From positions 18,941,245 through 19,005,244 of the forward strand of contig CM040761.1 in NCBI GenBank assembly GCA_022829145.1: a DNA stretch of 64,000 nucleotides, read 5' to 3'. The notes beneath the pieces were generated by a model. The model saw only the letters and a list, made by a program, of their open reading frames with translations. It was not told the DNA's origin and ran no database searches. Shown here one piece after another: positions 33,576-46,205 of this stretch; position 1 is the stretch's first letter, and the number at the start of each line of letters is the position of its first letter. The DNA comes from Albula goreensis (lineage: Eukaryota; Chordata; Actinopteri; Albuliformes; Albulidae). The position numbers and the translations under genes are program-made.

Positions 33576-33964
33576 GGTGGTGATGTGTACACAGTCTTTA
33601 TCTCCTGGCACTGATACAGGTGAGGGCGGGGCAGGCTCGGGCAGGTGTGTATGGGAGGTGCACCTGTCTCGTGCTGACAAGACAGATAAAACATACCAAT
33701 GCACACAGGTAGAGTGTGACTGCAGTGATTCTCAACTCTACTCTTGCAGGAGCAGTATGCTGCTCTCATTACAGACCCCAGCCATAGACAGCCACTATAC
33801 CTAACCCTGAAGCAAAACCCCCCCATGCAAACCCAGGAAACCTTCTGACTGGCCATCTTCATCCACAGCCTGGGCCCGATGAGTACTCACAGGGTGCTAT
33901 GGGATGGAAAGCTAGAAACGAAGATGTGCAACATTACCTAGAAGAGAGAAGAGAAGGAGAAAAC

Positions 33965-34110
33965 GAATGAGAATCAATTGCTTACCCCTCCCAAAGGATA
34001 CTCTCATATTCAGTATTAATTATTTACATTCATATTGCTAGCCTGTCGGAGTGTTTGTAATGAAACCGCTGGCAGGGGAACTGGTTGTTTATTGAGTGAA
34101 GGGTATTAAA
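33965..34110. promoter_or_regulatory. Candidate conserved noncoding element
   Basis: GAATCAATTGC, CAGTATTAATTATTTAC (about 34010) and TTTGTAATGAAACCGC (about 34053) occur close together in unique sequence. TAATTA-type cores with a CpG flank; no frame. Confidence 0.33.
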
Positions 34111-34389
34111 GATGGGATGTGCTGTGTTTTGGCTGATAGAACATAACTGGCAGACACTAGCTGCACCCTTCTCTGAGACTAGCCGTTGACTTAGAAAGAG
34201 CTATACTGAAATCTGCTCTCCTTGCTCATATGAGCTGAAAGAGTTAAAAACCTGACTTCACTTGGGACAGAGGCCAAACCAAAGTTTTTTTTTCTGTTCT
34301 TTTTTTCTTTCTTTTTTCAGTCTTCACCAGACAGACAGGTTGCATATTTGACTTGGCAGTGATGGCTCAATGCAGTCTGACTGCGCAGG

Positions 34390-34560
34390 TCTGAGTCCAT
34401 CCAGCCGGGGCATTAACCCTTTTGAGACAAGTAGGAGAAAGAATCGATGAGGAGTTAATTACACAGCAGGCCCTTTGTTCACCCAGCAGACAGCCCTGCC
34501 ATCACGCTTCCCACAAAGCCCACTGAATGTTAAATGAGTGACAGATATATCGACTGCAAA
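34390..34560. promoter_or_regulatory. Candidate conserved noncoding element
   Basis: GGGCATTAACCC, GAATCGATGAGG, GAGTTAATTACAC (about 34452) and AATGTTAAATGAG in non-repetitive sequence with no frame. Texture only. Confidence 0.3.
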
Positions 34561-35384
34561 TCTTTTTTCTTTTTTTTGCCTCAAACATTTCTTTTCTCAT
34601 TATTCTTTGCTTCAATGCTGACATCCACAGTTAGAAAACGACATGTAAGAACTTGCATGAACACAGTTCTGTGGTCTGGGAATTGAATGGATGACCGGCC
34701 ATTTGTTATGCCATTGGTCACTCAAGAATTACACCCCACCTGTCAAAGAGTCCAAACCGAACCAGTATCTGTACACAGTTTCCCTCACTCCGAGCGCATA
34801 GATCCCCCAAAATATACTATACGCAACACGCACTGTGCACCCCTTAATCTAGTTTTAACGCATACTTTAGCTGAGTCAACACTAATTTACTTCTACAAGG
34901 AGCGCTGCAGGCAGAGGGGCGGGGGTGAGGTGTGTTTGTCCATCAGCTGGAGGGAAGGTTCTGTGCTCTCGTGTATTGGGGAGTATTGATTCAAATTAAC
35001 TTAATATTCCCTTCATTTCTGTATTGGCTTTGCTGTCATGTGTGACAGGCTGGTGTTGGGGAGATGAAAAAGGGTGAGAGAGGAAATCCCAGACCCACGC
35101 TCTGACATGCAGCTCTCAGACACCCAGAGGACCGCGCTCTCACAATCGATGTGTGCCCAATCAGATACTGTGTAGAGTACACACGAGGAACGAGGAAAAA
35201 AAAAAACACAGGTACAGCTGGGAAGGACTTGGGAAAATATCCATACTATTGTTTTGGATGAAGTACAGAAGGGAGATGTTTTTAAATTATGTCCCAAAAT
35301 AAATTACATTGAAAAAAAAAAACCTTCAGTTGCTATTTTTTAGGTTTGGGATCAGCCCAGGCACTTCAGCAAAGATCCAATTAT

Positions 35385-35700
35385 CTGTGATCTAGGAACT
35401 ATACATAAATATCTATAGCTCAAGAACCGGGACCAATGATCTATACCCCAGGACCATAGGTCAGAAACGATAAAACTACAGCTGAAGCTCATAGCCAGTG
35501 AAAGGCTAAAGCTGTACCATCCAGGAAATATAGTCCAGGAGCTATAATACAGAAAATACTACAACTCACAATATATAGCAACATATAGTACAATAACTAC
35601 ATTCTAGGAGATCAAGCCCATGAGGAACGCCCAAGGATCTATATCCCAAAAACTATAGGCCAGGAACTGCAACTTGGTGAATACACTCAGGAACTGAAAC
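35385..35700. repeat. Degenerate tandem repeat (GATCTATA..CCAGGAACTATAG family)
   Basis: Phrases such as GATCTAGGAACTAT (35389), ATCTATAGCTCAAGAACC (35411), GATCTATACCCCAGGACCAT (35438), CCAGGAAATATAG (35521), CCAGGAGCTATA (35535) and GATCTATATCCC with CCAGGAACTG (35635-35670) recur at irregular spacing of about 15-30 bp. Strong divergence means an old expansion. No coding meaning. Confidence 0.6.
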
Positions 35701-35709
35701 AAGAACCCA

Positions 35710-37080
35710 GCAAGTTCTTGGGTTTTTTTTCCATTGTCCTTTCAAAATGAGATCTCTAGCCCCAGAAGTTATACCAAATTCCCTGAAGAGGCTGACTATT
35801 ATACAAGTTAATGCAGATCTAGTTTTGAGAGTGTCAGTGCTTTTAAAAGAGCTGAAAACCCGCTGGGACTGCAGCCCTCCAAGGCCAGACCTGATTAGTC
35901 CTGGTCTGGAGAATTTAGAGAATTTCTTTAAATGAAGTAATTATTTGGATAGAGACTCACCTAAGCTTCTCTACCAGTTGCTAATTGAAATCAGATTAAA
36001 AAGAGTGGCTGAGGCCCTGAAGCTCTGAAATCCTTCACCGCTACGAAGGATACGTATACCTGATTGTACTGGCTCATACGGTTGCATTACAAGCCGCTGT
36101 GATGAATTTGTCACCTGGGTCATGCATGACAATGAATTCTGTCCCCCTACCACCATGCTTAACTATTGATGTTATGAACAGGATCATACAGCTGCAATGA
36201 TTCTATTCTTATTGTATGTGAAGAAGAGACTAGAGTCTGTGATAGGCCTGCTTTATTTTGTTCATGTGACTATGAAAGCTGGATCGTTCAGCTAGTGCGA
36301 CAGTGCGGAGAAAAGGAAAGTCGTATTCCCACACATGCTACCGATCACTGTGCTGTGACCACGGGGATGAGAAGTGCTTACTCTTTATACAGTTCCACAA
36401 TAAGTAACATTGATGACAAAAAGGTAGCAGACAATGCTACGCTGGAAACAGACTCCCAGCAGAGAGTGTATTTTTGTTGCTACAGTAGCAGGGCTACCAC
36501 TGTTGCCGATGCAGACTGCAGCACAGTGTTGTAATACCACAGCATCATAACAGATCTCCTGCAATACCTACATCTAACCAGCATGACACAGCATCCATAT
36601 CGCTCTAAGAGAGAGACAACTGACTGGTTGGCTTTCTGGCTTGTACAGAGTATGTGTGTTCACAGTTCTAAGATTCAGGAAACCTGTTAAAATTGATAAA
36701 AGACTTTTGGAAAACCAACCAGCAAATGAAAAGAAATGTTGAAGAAAGTCAAGTCCACATACGGAGTATGAATTAGAATATGAAATCTTTCCAAAACAAA
36801 ATCAGTGGGAGAGAGAATGAGAACAACATATTACTTCTACAACAATAAAAAGTAACAAAGTAAAAAAAAAAATCTAAAAAACAAAAAGAAATATTTAAAC
36901 CTCTGAAAGAGGTCCCTGCATTTGTGCTGTAATCCTTGTTTCTTTGGTCACACAATATTTAATGAAATAGTTTCAAAAAGATGCATGTTTGATGTCATTT
37001 AAGAAACTAAAACATATTCAGCTAACTCAAATGTCTAAGGAGTGAAAAAGAGGTGTGAAATGAAACCAGAGTGACAAACA
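35710..37080. other. Noncoding stretch, nothing recognised
   Basis: Unique AT-rich sequence with short A runs near 36860. Frames are short (under 80 codons) and unconvincing. Confidence 0.5.
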
Positions 37081-37084
37081 CTAC

Positions 37085-37225
37085 TCCTGCAATGACCCAC
37101 GGCCATCCGCTACAGCAGCCATTGATTTTCCCATTAGCGGATTTAGACCTTGGTTACATCAGCTGCTTGGAAGCTGACTATATAATCTTAATTAATTCCG
37201 ACTCAAGGCCAGGAAACAAAACTCC
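37085..37225. promoter_or_regulatory. Candidate conserved noncoding element
   Basis: GCAGCCATTGATTTTCCC, CCATTAGCGG (about 37131) and ATAATCTTAATTAATTCC (about 37182) in unique sequence. Enhancer-like by motif density. Confidence 0.33.
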
Positions 37226-37929
37226 TCTCTGTCTTCACCATCTGCAGTTAATTGCTCTCCCATCACCAGTTTTAGTATTCATTTCCTCTTTCTCCTCTCT
37301 CAAAATCCAAAAGCTGTCCTGTTCCACTCTCGCACCTTTCACCCCATTAGTCGCCCGTTTTAACTGAAGACCCGTTGACTGAACTTGTAAACTGACAGAG
37401 ATATGAGCTCTAAAGTAAACTTCATTAAAGTGCTGTGAGGTGTCTGCTATCTGTGCGGGGTCTCTGCAAAACCTGATATTTATTGTATTTTTCATAATGT
37501 GTATGGCACAACCTGGGGTCCAGCAGTAGAGGAAATGCAGATTCCATGAGAGATCTCTGTCCACAGACTGCATTGGGTTTGACTGTAAATCTGACCGAAC
37601 ATGAATTCACTTAGCACAGACTTTCATCGGCAATGATTAAAACTGTTGTTTGTGTGTAGATTGAATAAATGGTGCGACACTCAGTGGTAGGACGATAAAT
37701 TATGTTACTATTCTTTATTAATGAAGACAAAGCATCAGACATCCTGGTCCTGGTTCCTGGTTGCTGGTTAATAAAATACCTGTTGCAGACCATGGCAGCC
37801 AAAGCATGATTTTAATAATGAAGTAAACATGCTGTCCTATGAATGAATGTTATTTGAGTGTGATGTTCAGTATATCACTACTATTTTAAGGTTGTGCCTC
37901 ATCTTAGTTAGTTGAATGCTAATTTAACC

Positions 37930-38665
37930 ACATATAAATATTGTTATGTGGACGCCATTTTCCCCTACCCCCTTGTCATATTGAGGACTGGCAGACCCTC
38001 CTTCGCCACCTAGCTTTGACACATCCTCGATATTGGCTGTTAACGAGGCGCTCTCGAGCTCTGAGGTTGGTCCCAAAGTGGCGATCAGCGCAGGAGTGTG
38101 ACACAGACAGAAAGGTCACCCGGCGTAAGCCCCCCCATCGTGGTGTAATGGTCTGTCTGACTCACAGCCCTCTGTTTGAAGGTGAGCTCGCCAGCCCCGA
38201 CAGCAACGCCACCTTCTGCGCAGGTTCATTTTCGCCAACATTGGCGGTGACATTGTTGGATATTAAATAAGTGATGTAACCAACGTCCTGTGCTCCGAGG
38301 TGATGTATGAATATGCACACCGTTAAGCCGAGGGGCTATATGCATAATTTTACCGGAAGATTAACTGGGATTTCATGTTCTTGCGGAATCTAATACCGCC
38401 GAGATGTCGCATTCACTCAGTGGTAAAGCACCTGCAGGATCATTTTGTGTCTGCAATACTGAGTGAGAGGAAGTGCGGTTCTCTATTGATCATTTATAGA
38501 CCGGATGTCCTTCCAAACAGCCCTTACTTACGTTTTCAAGACACCAGCAGAATCGCACGATACAACATGACTGAAACGGAGGCAGGCTTACTGTTTTTAA
38601 GTGGGTTAATAAAACAGGTTAATGAGCTCAGGCCATTATGGGGCTCCAGTATTTCCTCATTGTGA
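37930..38665. promoter_or_regulatory. CpG-bearing unique block, candidate regulatory island
   Basis: About 37930-38240 has moderately dense CpGs. About 38225-38390 has GCGGTGAC, GATATTAAATAAG, GAATATGCAC, GTTAAGCCG and GCATAATTTTACC; 38590-38650 has GGGTTAATAAAAC and GTTAATGAGC. A 109-codon frame (37941-38270) shows no family resemblance. A tRNA-like phrase near 38140 was checked and rejected. Confidence 0.33.
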
Positions 38666-39239
38666 GCAGGTGATGCATACCTGCACACTCTTCCCTTGAA
38701 CAAAGGAACTTTGTTTTTAACAGCCATTTTAATGTCATGCCCCAGCACCTCGCCTGAAAGGAACTGGGAAAAAAGCGCAATTAGCCTCCGTGTGTCCACT
38801 GATCGATGGACTCAGAGTTCAGGCCCTATTGATCTGTTGTTTGTGGGGTATAATCAGACCTTGGCTCTCCCCCGGTTTCTGTAGGGGTTCGGCTCTCGGG
38901 CCATTCTGCTGGTCATGCTCAGCCGTTTAAGCCTCGTCCTTGACGGACCGAAACGTGCTCCAGCTTCCATAGTCAGGAGCTCTATCTGAACAACGGTCAT
39001 CCCCCTGCAGCTTGAGGACTGAAAGTTCAAACAATCCATGAGATGTACAAACCTTTACTGTCTGTATGAATGTCTCTCTGTTAAACACTAACAAAACATC
39101 CCTTAGAGGATATTGAGTTCCCCGTAAGTGCGATTACTCAACTCAGAAAAAAAAAAAGAAAATCCTGTTTGTCCTCACAGAACGAGGAAAGAACAGGTCC
39201 TAAATCATCTGAGGTAAAACAGCGAGGTTTAACACGAGG

Positions 39240-39410
39240 GCGGCAACCAGCTGACAGGAAAGCCTGTGACGGCGGGCACATTTCTGAACATTGCTGCCAT
39301 ATCAATTACCATTTAAGTAACACTGTCAATGTCACCATTGGCTAACCGCTCAGTACAACTCCTCTTTCTGACAGCTTGCTCAACCTGGTTCAGCGATCGC
39401 TTGTTTGTTA
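39240..39410. promoter_or_regulatory. Candidate conserved noncoding element
   Basis: Contains CATATCAATTACC (about 39299), GTCACCATTGGCTAACC and CAGCGATCGC in unique sequence with CpGs near the ends. Texture only. Confidence 0.28.
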
Positions 39411-39419
39411 AAGCATGCT

Positions 39420-40660
39420 TCACATGAGCTACATACAGGACATCAGAGGGGAAGGAAAACAGAAGGGCTTAATGTCTTGACATTATGTCAATACCTTCAT
39501 ACACATCCAGTTTTGCTGTTCTTGATAGGGAATGTCAGGAGGTCTATAATAAGGAAGTATGCAAACACAATGACGAAGTCGAAAATCACATTCAGGATAA
39601 AAATAGGGATATCTCTATTACAACAGGTGGGGCTTCTATATTCTGTCAATCACAGAGGCATTAGCAAATCGAAATATTAAGCCTGGGCTTTTGGGTATAA
39701 GTCCAACATTTACACAATGGACTGCTGAGTAACTGCAATGTCAGATGGCATATTAATAACCGCAATAACATAATGTCGGGTTGCATTGTATAACAATCAC
39801 CACAATTGCTTCATTATAATAAAACATTACACACTATATACAATAACTAAATTGTTTAAATTCTTTATTCAGTCTATCTTTGATCGTTCACTTCTGCCTA
39901 ATTGGATATCTCAGAATTTCAAAATTCTTGTCATCATGCAGACAGCCCTCCAGTGGGAGCAAATACAAAAACACAGAAACGTTGTATTTCTAAAATTTGA
40001 GTAATACTGAATTCATATTTAATCCATCTTGAATTTTCCATTTAAAGGTTTACAAATATCTAACAAAGAGTTCATTTATTGGATGAGTGGATACTGAAAA
40101 CCTCATTCACACTGCCTGTGTAGGGTTAACTGAGCTCCACTCTTCCATTGCTGTGTTTTACAATCGGACTGATTTAGGAGAGGAGGAAGTGGCAGCGGAA
40201 GAGGAGAGGGAAAGGGGCTTGTGTGCCTAAAAGCTTTAACAACTCTCCCCGTGTCACCAATGGCCAGCGTTCAAAGGCCAGTTACAAATCCCGTTCCTGT
40301 CAATGTCCTTTCAAAACCTCGGCCTGCCCTGGCCCTGGAGAACCACAACACGCAGGGAAAAGGAATGAGCGAGGCACAGATAGAGAAAGAGGGAATATAT
40401 TGATACAAAATAACTGCGTTGTACTGTAGCTGCCAAGTACCCATTGTGGTCATCGGTGAACTATCAAAGGGATTCATTATTTTCAACTGTGCAGAATTTA
40501 TTTGAACTTACAAAAATTCAACAGGACATGACAGGAGCTACAGATTAGTTACTGAGCTCTTACACTTTCCCATGTTCATCAATAGCCCGTGAAACACTCT
40601 CCACTCTGTGTGCAGAGACATGATGTTTGAGGCAGACTGCAATAGGAGCAATGTAGACAA
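39420..40660. other. AT-rich noncoding stretch, nothing recognised
   Basis: Unique AT-rich sequence to about 40130, then mixed composition. Frames are all under 95 codons and not supported. No element ends were recognised. Confidence 0.5.
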
Positions 40661-40677
40661 ACACTTACTCACACAGC

Positions 40678-40681
<4 letters not shown>

Positions 40682-40730
<49 letters not shown>

Positions 40731-40912
40731 CATGCACATACAGCCATGCGCGCACATACACACACGCATGCACGTACAGCCATGCACACACACACACGCA
40801 AGTACACAGACACACACACACGCGCATGCACGTACACACACGCACGCGCACATACACATACACACACACAAAAACACATGCATGCAAGTACACACACACA
40901 CACACACACACA
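40682..40912. repeat. Compound CA microsatellite (two CA runs joined by CA/CG/TG-rich sequence)
   Basis: A perfect CA run (40682-40728), then about 160 bp of alternating purine/pyrimidine phrases (CATGCACATACAGCCATGCG type, with ACAGCCATGC repeated), ending in a second CA run (about 40890-40912). Almost the whole 230 bp alternates purine and pyrimidine, a Z-DNA-prone pattern. Confidence 0.95.
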
Positions 40913-41190
40913 GCTGGCAAAGCAGCAAATATACTGCCACTAATTAGCTCAGTTTCCCAAACGAACAACTGCGTAGGAATAAGTACATCTGGGATGGCAC
41001 GCAGAAGTGCTACGGAGCGGATGCTTGCCAGAGAATTACGAATGCAAATGGGCCTGGTGTGCTGTTGCCAAAAGCCGTCACGAAAATAGAAGGTTCTCCG
41101 GCTTGCCAGATTCGCAAACCGCGTGTGCCAAGAAAAAGTGCCTGGCCCTAAGGCGAGGCCACTCATACAATGTGTGATTTACATCCAGAA

Positions 41191-41203
41191 TGACCTTTGA
41201 CCT
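41191..41203 (-). promoter_or_regulatory. Perfect DR1 nuclear-receptor element
   Basis: TGACCTTTGACCT is the exact reverse complement of AGGTCAAAGGTCA, a direct repeat of AGGTCA spaced by one base. This is the classical site for RXR heterodimers, HNF4 and COUP-TF/NR2F proteins. It lies in a unique segment between two microsatellite clusters; function is inference. Confidence 0.5.
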
Positions 41204-41785
41204 CTGGTGTCATACATGACTCCATGATATATGACAGACCCTGACAGGCCGGACCTCATACTTGAAGGACATCGATCGATTTATGTGTCTTGGAATTCCT
41301 CTGAGACATTGCAGATGTAATCCTGACAATCTCGTTCTGCGCTGAGACAAAAGGCATGGTTCTTAACTGACGATTAAAACAGTCAAGCTCAAAGTGAAAA
41401 TTCCAGATTTTCTTACAGAGATGATCCCACAGTGATAGGAGCACGGCTCACAGGTGAAAGGGGAAAGATAAGAGTGGTTACGCTCTTTCACCATTCCCAC
41501 GACTCCAAAAGACTCCCCAGGGGCTCCTTCCAGGAGATTATATCTCAGCCTCCCAGGTTTCTTTTTTTTCACAACAATCCCAGAATGCTCTGCAAGCCTG
41601 TTGTTGGTGCCAAGGTATCTTGCTTGGCACCTCTTCCAAACCAGTGTGCCACATTCCCACACGGCCAGTCCTGAGACTTGAGATGGAATGAAGTTGTAAA
41701 CAAGAACGAGAGCCCTGATCATAGTCACCTACAGCGCACTGGCTCCCATACCTGTACTGGCACCTGAGCTCTGCTACACACAACT

Positions 41786-41787
<2 letters not shown>

Positions 41788-41869
<82 letters not shown>

Positions 41870-41917
41870 CTGTGTATGTACTGTATGCACATGTGTATGT
41901 GTGTGCATGTGTACATG

Positions 41918-41956
<39 letters not shown>
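41788..41956. repeat. Two (TG)n arrays joined by TG-rich spacer
   Basis: An 81-bp perfect TG run (41788-41868), a degenerate spacer (GTATGTACTGTATGC type) and a second run (41921-41956). Confidence 0.97.
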
Positions 41957-41957
<1 letters not shown>

Positions 41958-42309
41958 TTTGTGATTGTTTTGTTTGCATTGTCATATCAGTCAAATATTA
42001 GTATTGGAATATTACAATTGACTGTTCAAGAATGAGCCCTGCGTGGGTGTACCTGCAGTTTTATCTGTGTCTTGTGGTTGATTTTATGGCATTTGTTTTA
42101 AACTTTAAGCTTTCACATTATTGTCGAATCAGGCAATGATCGCACCGTGATCACCCACAGACTATGGGAGTGTTATGATCTGCAACCAGCCAGTAAATTA
42201 TTTTCAGCTCTGGATTTACCTACCAGGGTGAGACAGAGGAGAGAACAGGCCACAGGGGAAGAGAGCTGCTGTGGAGTTTCAAACACTGCCATCTGTCATT
42301 ATGGGGAGT

Positions 42310-42310
<1 letters not shown>

Positions 42311-42378
<68 letters not shown>
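42311..42378. repeat. (CT)34 microsatellite
   Basis: A perfect 68-bp CT run, responsible for an SLSL-type frame on the plus strand. Confidence 0.98.
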
Positions 42379-42379
<1 letters not shown>

Positions 42380-42382
<3 letters not shown>

Positions 42383-43687
42383 AAAAGTTAGATGAGCTAG
42401 TGGTATATATGAACCATTGCATATCATTTCAACAATATGGCCTTCTTTGTACGGAAAGGGAGCCCAATCCTAGGGGGCTGCTGTACTTAGTTGTGTGGAC
42501 TGTTTTGTCAATCAGTGCTTTAAATGAATCAGTTAAGTGCAGTAACACACCCAGAACCAGCAGACACCACAGCCCTGTGAGATTGGATGCTGACACCTGT
42601 CCTTTTGCATTACATGGATGAACAATGACACTCCTGCACCGCAGACATCAGTGGAGGTGTTTTTATTGATAGGGCTGGACAGAGAAGCAGCACAGACAAA
42701 GACAGAGTCCACAGGGGGAGTGATGGCGTGAAAAATAAACTGAAGTTTCCTAAAGGAGACACCGGTAGATTCACAGAAGTTAAAAGGCCTGATAAAATGG
42801 GGAAAGTACAAGTACAAACAAAAGTAAGGATATCAATTATATACAGCAGAAACACTGGGTGGTAGGGAAGGAGACCCAATTAAGCACAGGACACTGCACC
42901 TCCAGGAGTCAAAACTCCATGAAGGGGAGAACTACCGACTCAAACAACTTCATCAGCTCCTCACTAGATTACACAGACATCACTTCTGTACCGAACTGCA
43001 GCAGGTCCGCACCGGCTTGTCCACATTCATTATGGTTGAAGTGAAGTTTCAAGTTGTACAACATCGCCTGAGAGGGAAAGTTAACACATTTCAGGGTCTT
43101 CTGTGGGACAGGAGTGGATGGGATTTCCATGTTAAACGTGTTTAAATTCACTTTGGAGCCTATTTAGCTCAATTAATAAAAGTTTTGTTGACCTCCCCAT
43201 TGTATCCAACAACGCAGCCTCATCATTTTGCTGAAAAAGGCCTCATTAATATAAATGTGCATAGCAAAAGTGTACTTCAGTGCATTATAAATTAGCTTAC
43301 ACTCACTCTGCTGCACCCGGAACAAATAATGGGGGAATGAAGTATCCTGACAGTACAAACTGGTAGAGCTATCATGTGTTACAGGTACCACACTGAGATG
43401 AACCAATCCTTAAATCAGGCTCTTTGATTGGGTCAAAAACATCAGCTGACTGTAATTTCACTCATTATGGGGCTCATTATCCCATTCCTATTACTAACAC
43501 CTTAGATTTGGACATCAGCAAAAAAATAAAATAACTGGTTGGTGATTTCATGATGATTCCATCCCCATTTCAATAAAGGGATATCATGCAAAATAGTGTC
43601 TTCCCAAAAATATTTATGAAGGCACACTGAGAGCTCTGAACTGGAAGGGAAGTGCTGCTGCGATGTTTAAGAACTCTCAGACAGCTT

Positions 43688-43718
<31 letters not shown>

Positions 43719-44485
43719 GAGGAAACAAATCCTTTCATGTCTGTGAGCAAGATTCAGCCCGTATTTCACCAAAGTGTGAGAGAAGGACTTCTTTACTGTA
43801 GTCTGCTGTGGTCGGTGTACAGCGAGGGAGGATGGAAACAGAATAAGTAAGCTTTAAAAAAAAACAGGCTCAACAACAGGCCTGACCCCAGCCCTGCTGG
43901 GAGTGATCACTGAACAGCGTGTCAAGAGGAAAATGCACTACGAGGGTTGCACTCACTCTACTTTCAGAGCCTTCTGGAGAAATTTTATTAGCCACTTCAC
44001 CAGTCCTAAATCCTCCACTCAACAATTTAATCAGCAATTTCCTATATGTGCACTTATGGAGAAAATTACTGACATCCATTTCAGAAGCAGGACTATTTGG
44101 TTACACATGTACTGTTTTGTACATCTGGTGCATTTTGGGCAGAAATGGTACCCGCACTGCATTTGGTAAGGACTGTGGGGGGCTTCAGTGTGTGTTGAAT
44201 TTGTGTGTTGTGTGCCTTGTTTTGAAGCTGCAATTTGGTTTTGAGTTTGGATGCTGTGATACTCCTCAACCACTGACTAGGGGTTTGTGCATGATAGCCT
44301 ACTTCCAGGGCGAAAGCTTTCCAGAGACCGCCGCACGTGGCAGGAAACTGAAAGTGACATAAAGACCGGGGGCTCCAGGCACCTCTGCAGATGTCGCTGC
44401 GCCCTTCAGACCTCTCTCCCGGGGGCCGGGGGGGCTCATCTCTCCCCCTTTCCCAGAGGTGGAGGTGGCAGTGCCGCTTTGTGAT
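42380..44485. other. Noncoding stretch with a T tract
   Basis: Unique sequence. A T run of 28 bp lies at 43691-43718. Frames of 88-147 codons at 43903-44362 overlap in different phases, have no recognisable product and are not supported. Confidence 0.45.
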
Positions 44486-44489
44486 TAGT

Positions 44490-44700
44490 CTAAAGAAAGC
44501 CAGAATGCCCTCTAAGCATAATTACCATGGATCTCGGCTGTGCACGTGTTATCACAGAATTAGTCTAATTGCGAAAGCTGTGATCAGCAGAAAAAAAAAG
44601 AGGAAGAGAGAGAGAGAGGGAGAGAGGGAGAGGTGTATTTCCCAGAGCTCAGAGCTGATGCAATTATCATTACCATAAAGAATCACTCCAATTCCACTCA
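44490..44700. promoter_or_regulatory. Candidate enhancer with palindromic AATTAG-CTAATT site
   Basis: GTGATTAGTC, GCATAATTACCATGG (about 44516) and the palindrome AATTAGTCTAATT (44558-44570) lie within 100 bp. After a GA-rich tract (about 44589-44632), GCAATTATCATTACC follows. Inverted homeodomain cores around one central base are a dimer-type arrangement; binding is inference. Confidence 0.38.
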
Positions 44701-44709
44701 CAAAGTTGG

Positions 44710-46085
44710 GTGTTTTCTGATGACTTTCTTGAGAGCGTACACACCTATCCTAAAGTTTGAAGGTGAGAAATCGAACATGTCATGGCTGGGTAGCTGAGAG
44801 AGGCCACGTCAGGACAGAAGTCCTTCCCCTCTGGTGCCCCTCACCGGGCCCTGAAAATGCTGCTCTCTTCATGCTCTCTATGTGGACGGGAGGGAGCTGT
44901 TAGTCCTGTATTACATGCATGTGCTTGGCTCTGCTCACTTCCATGGACGCAAACACAGCCACATATAGGCACGAAACAAACCAATCAGCTTCAGACATTT
45001 TGCAGGAATTCTGAATGGAACAAGGGCATATTCATAGGAAGATCATGTACCCTCTTACATCACTATTTATTTAATAACAAAATCATCATAAACATCAAAT
45101 GGAAAGAGGTGTACAGGTTATATAGCCAATACTACTATGAATGAGGAGTCACAAAACAATGATTTTAACCACAGAATGACTGAGAGGCAGTCTTCATGAG
45201 AGAGAGGCTGGAGCCACTGTAGCCTACATCACACAGAGTTATGTGTAAGAATAGTCTGTACCAGGAGTGGCCCGTGGCAGGTTTTAGCACCCCTAATGTC
45301 CTTGACAAAGCAAACAAAAATATTCAGCGACACTATATTTACAACCTACGGACAGACACTGCCATGGGAGGGGGGTGGGGCTGGAGGAGAGATGGGGCTA
45401 TCCCCCTGAAGAGAAAACAGTTCTTACCATGCCTGAAAACTGCACTGATGGTAGCTCCCTCTCCTGGGATGCCCCAAAAACCAGCCTCTTTACTGTACCT
45501 CTTACAGGCAGGGGATGGATCAAAGCAGACTCATCTCCAGTCCCCCCCCCCCGCTGGATGAAACAGTGTCGGGGCTGTGCGTGTGGTCTCCGCAGGAGAA
45601 TGGGATTAAGGTGCACTCACATCGACATCACCTCTGAAATGTACCAGACAGAGCCGCACACGAGGTGGCTCTTTCATCCGCATAACCACAGGCTGCCAGC
45701 CAGGCAGAGGGACAGAGCGAAAGAGAGAATCAGAGAGAAAGAGGGATAGACAGGAAGACAGAAAGGACATGAGAGAACAGCGGACACAGGAAACCAAGAG
45801 AGAGACAACTCTGTGTATGAATGAAGCTCAGGAGGGCCCTTCTTTTATAGTTAATGCTGACGATTATAGTTTCCCCATGCGACGGGACGGTGGGCAGTTT
45901 AGCGCTGCAGTGTGACGTCGGCACTCCTGCTGCTGTAGGCGCAGCTGAAACCCGCGGGGTCCTTGGCCCCAGCCATGGAATCAGTATTCTCCATCCAAGG
46001 CCTCTCCTTTTCGGAAAGCATTCCCTCCCATGAATAATTTAGGCAGCGTTGTCAAACATTTTTGTAAAAGTCTCCTCGAATCTTC
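44710..46085. other. Noncoding stretch with a purine-rich tract
   Basis: Unique sequence. About 45708-45810 is GA-rich. Frames of up to 124 codons (45375-45749) overlap in other phases with no recognisable product. Confidence 0.45.
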
Positions 46086-46089
46086 CCGG

Positions 46090-46205
46090 CCCCGGCTTTA
46101 ACGGTGTGGATTTCTCTCTGTGCTCTCCCTCCCGGCCCCTGCCCCCCGCCCCCCCACCCCCGGAGCTCATTAATACGGATGAGCTGTGAAAGAGGTGCTA
46201 CGCTG
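46090..46205. promoter_or_regulatory. GC-rich candidate regulatory island with minus-strand G-quadruplex potential
   Basis: CpG-bearing sequence (TTCCCGGCCCCGG, TTTAACGG) leads into C runs (about 46131-46162) separated by one or two bases, then GCTCATTAATACGG (about 46165). The C runs would be G runs on the minus strand. Confidence 0.33.

Noticed and set aside
38141-38195. tRNA-like phrase TGGTGTAATGGTCTGTC
   Set aside because: The A-box resemblance is partial and no B box or clover-leaf stems follow.
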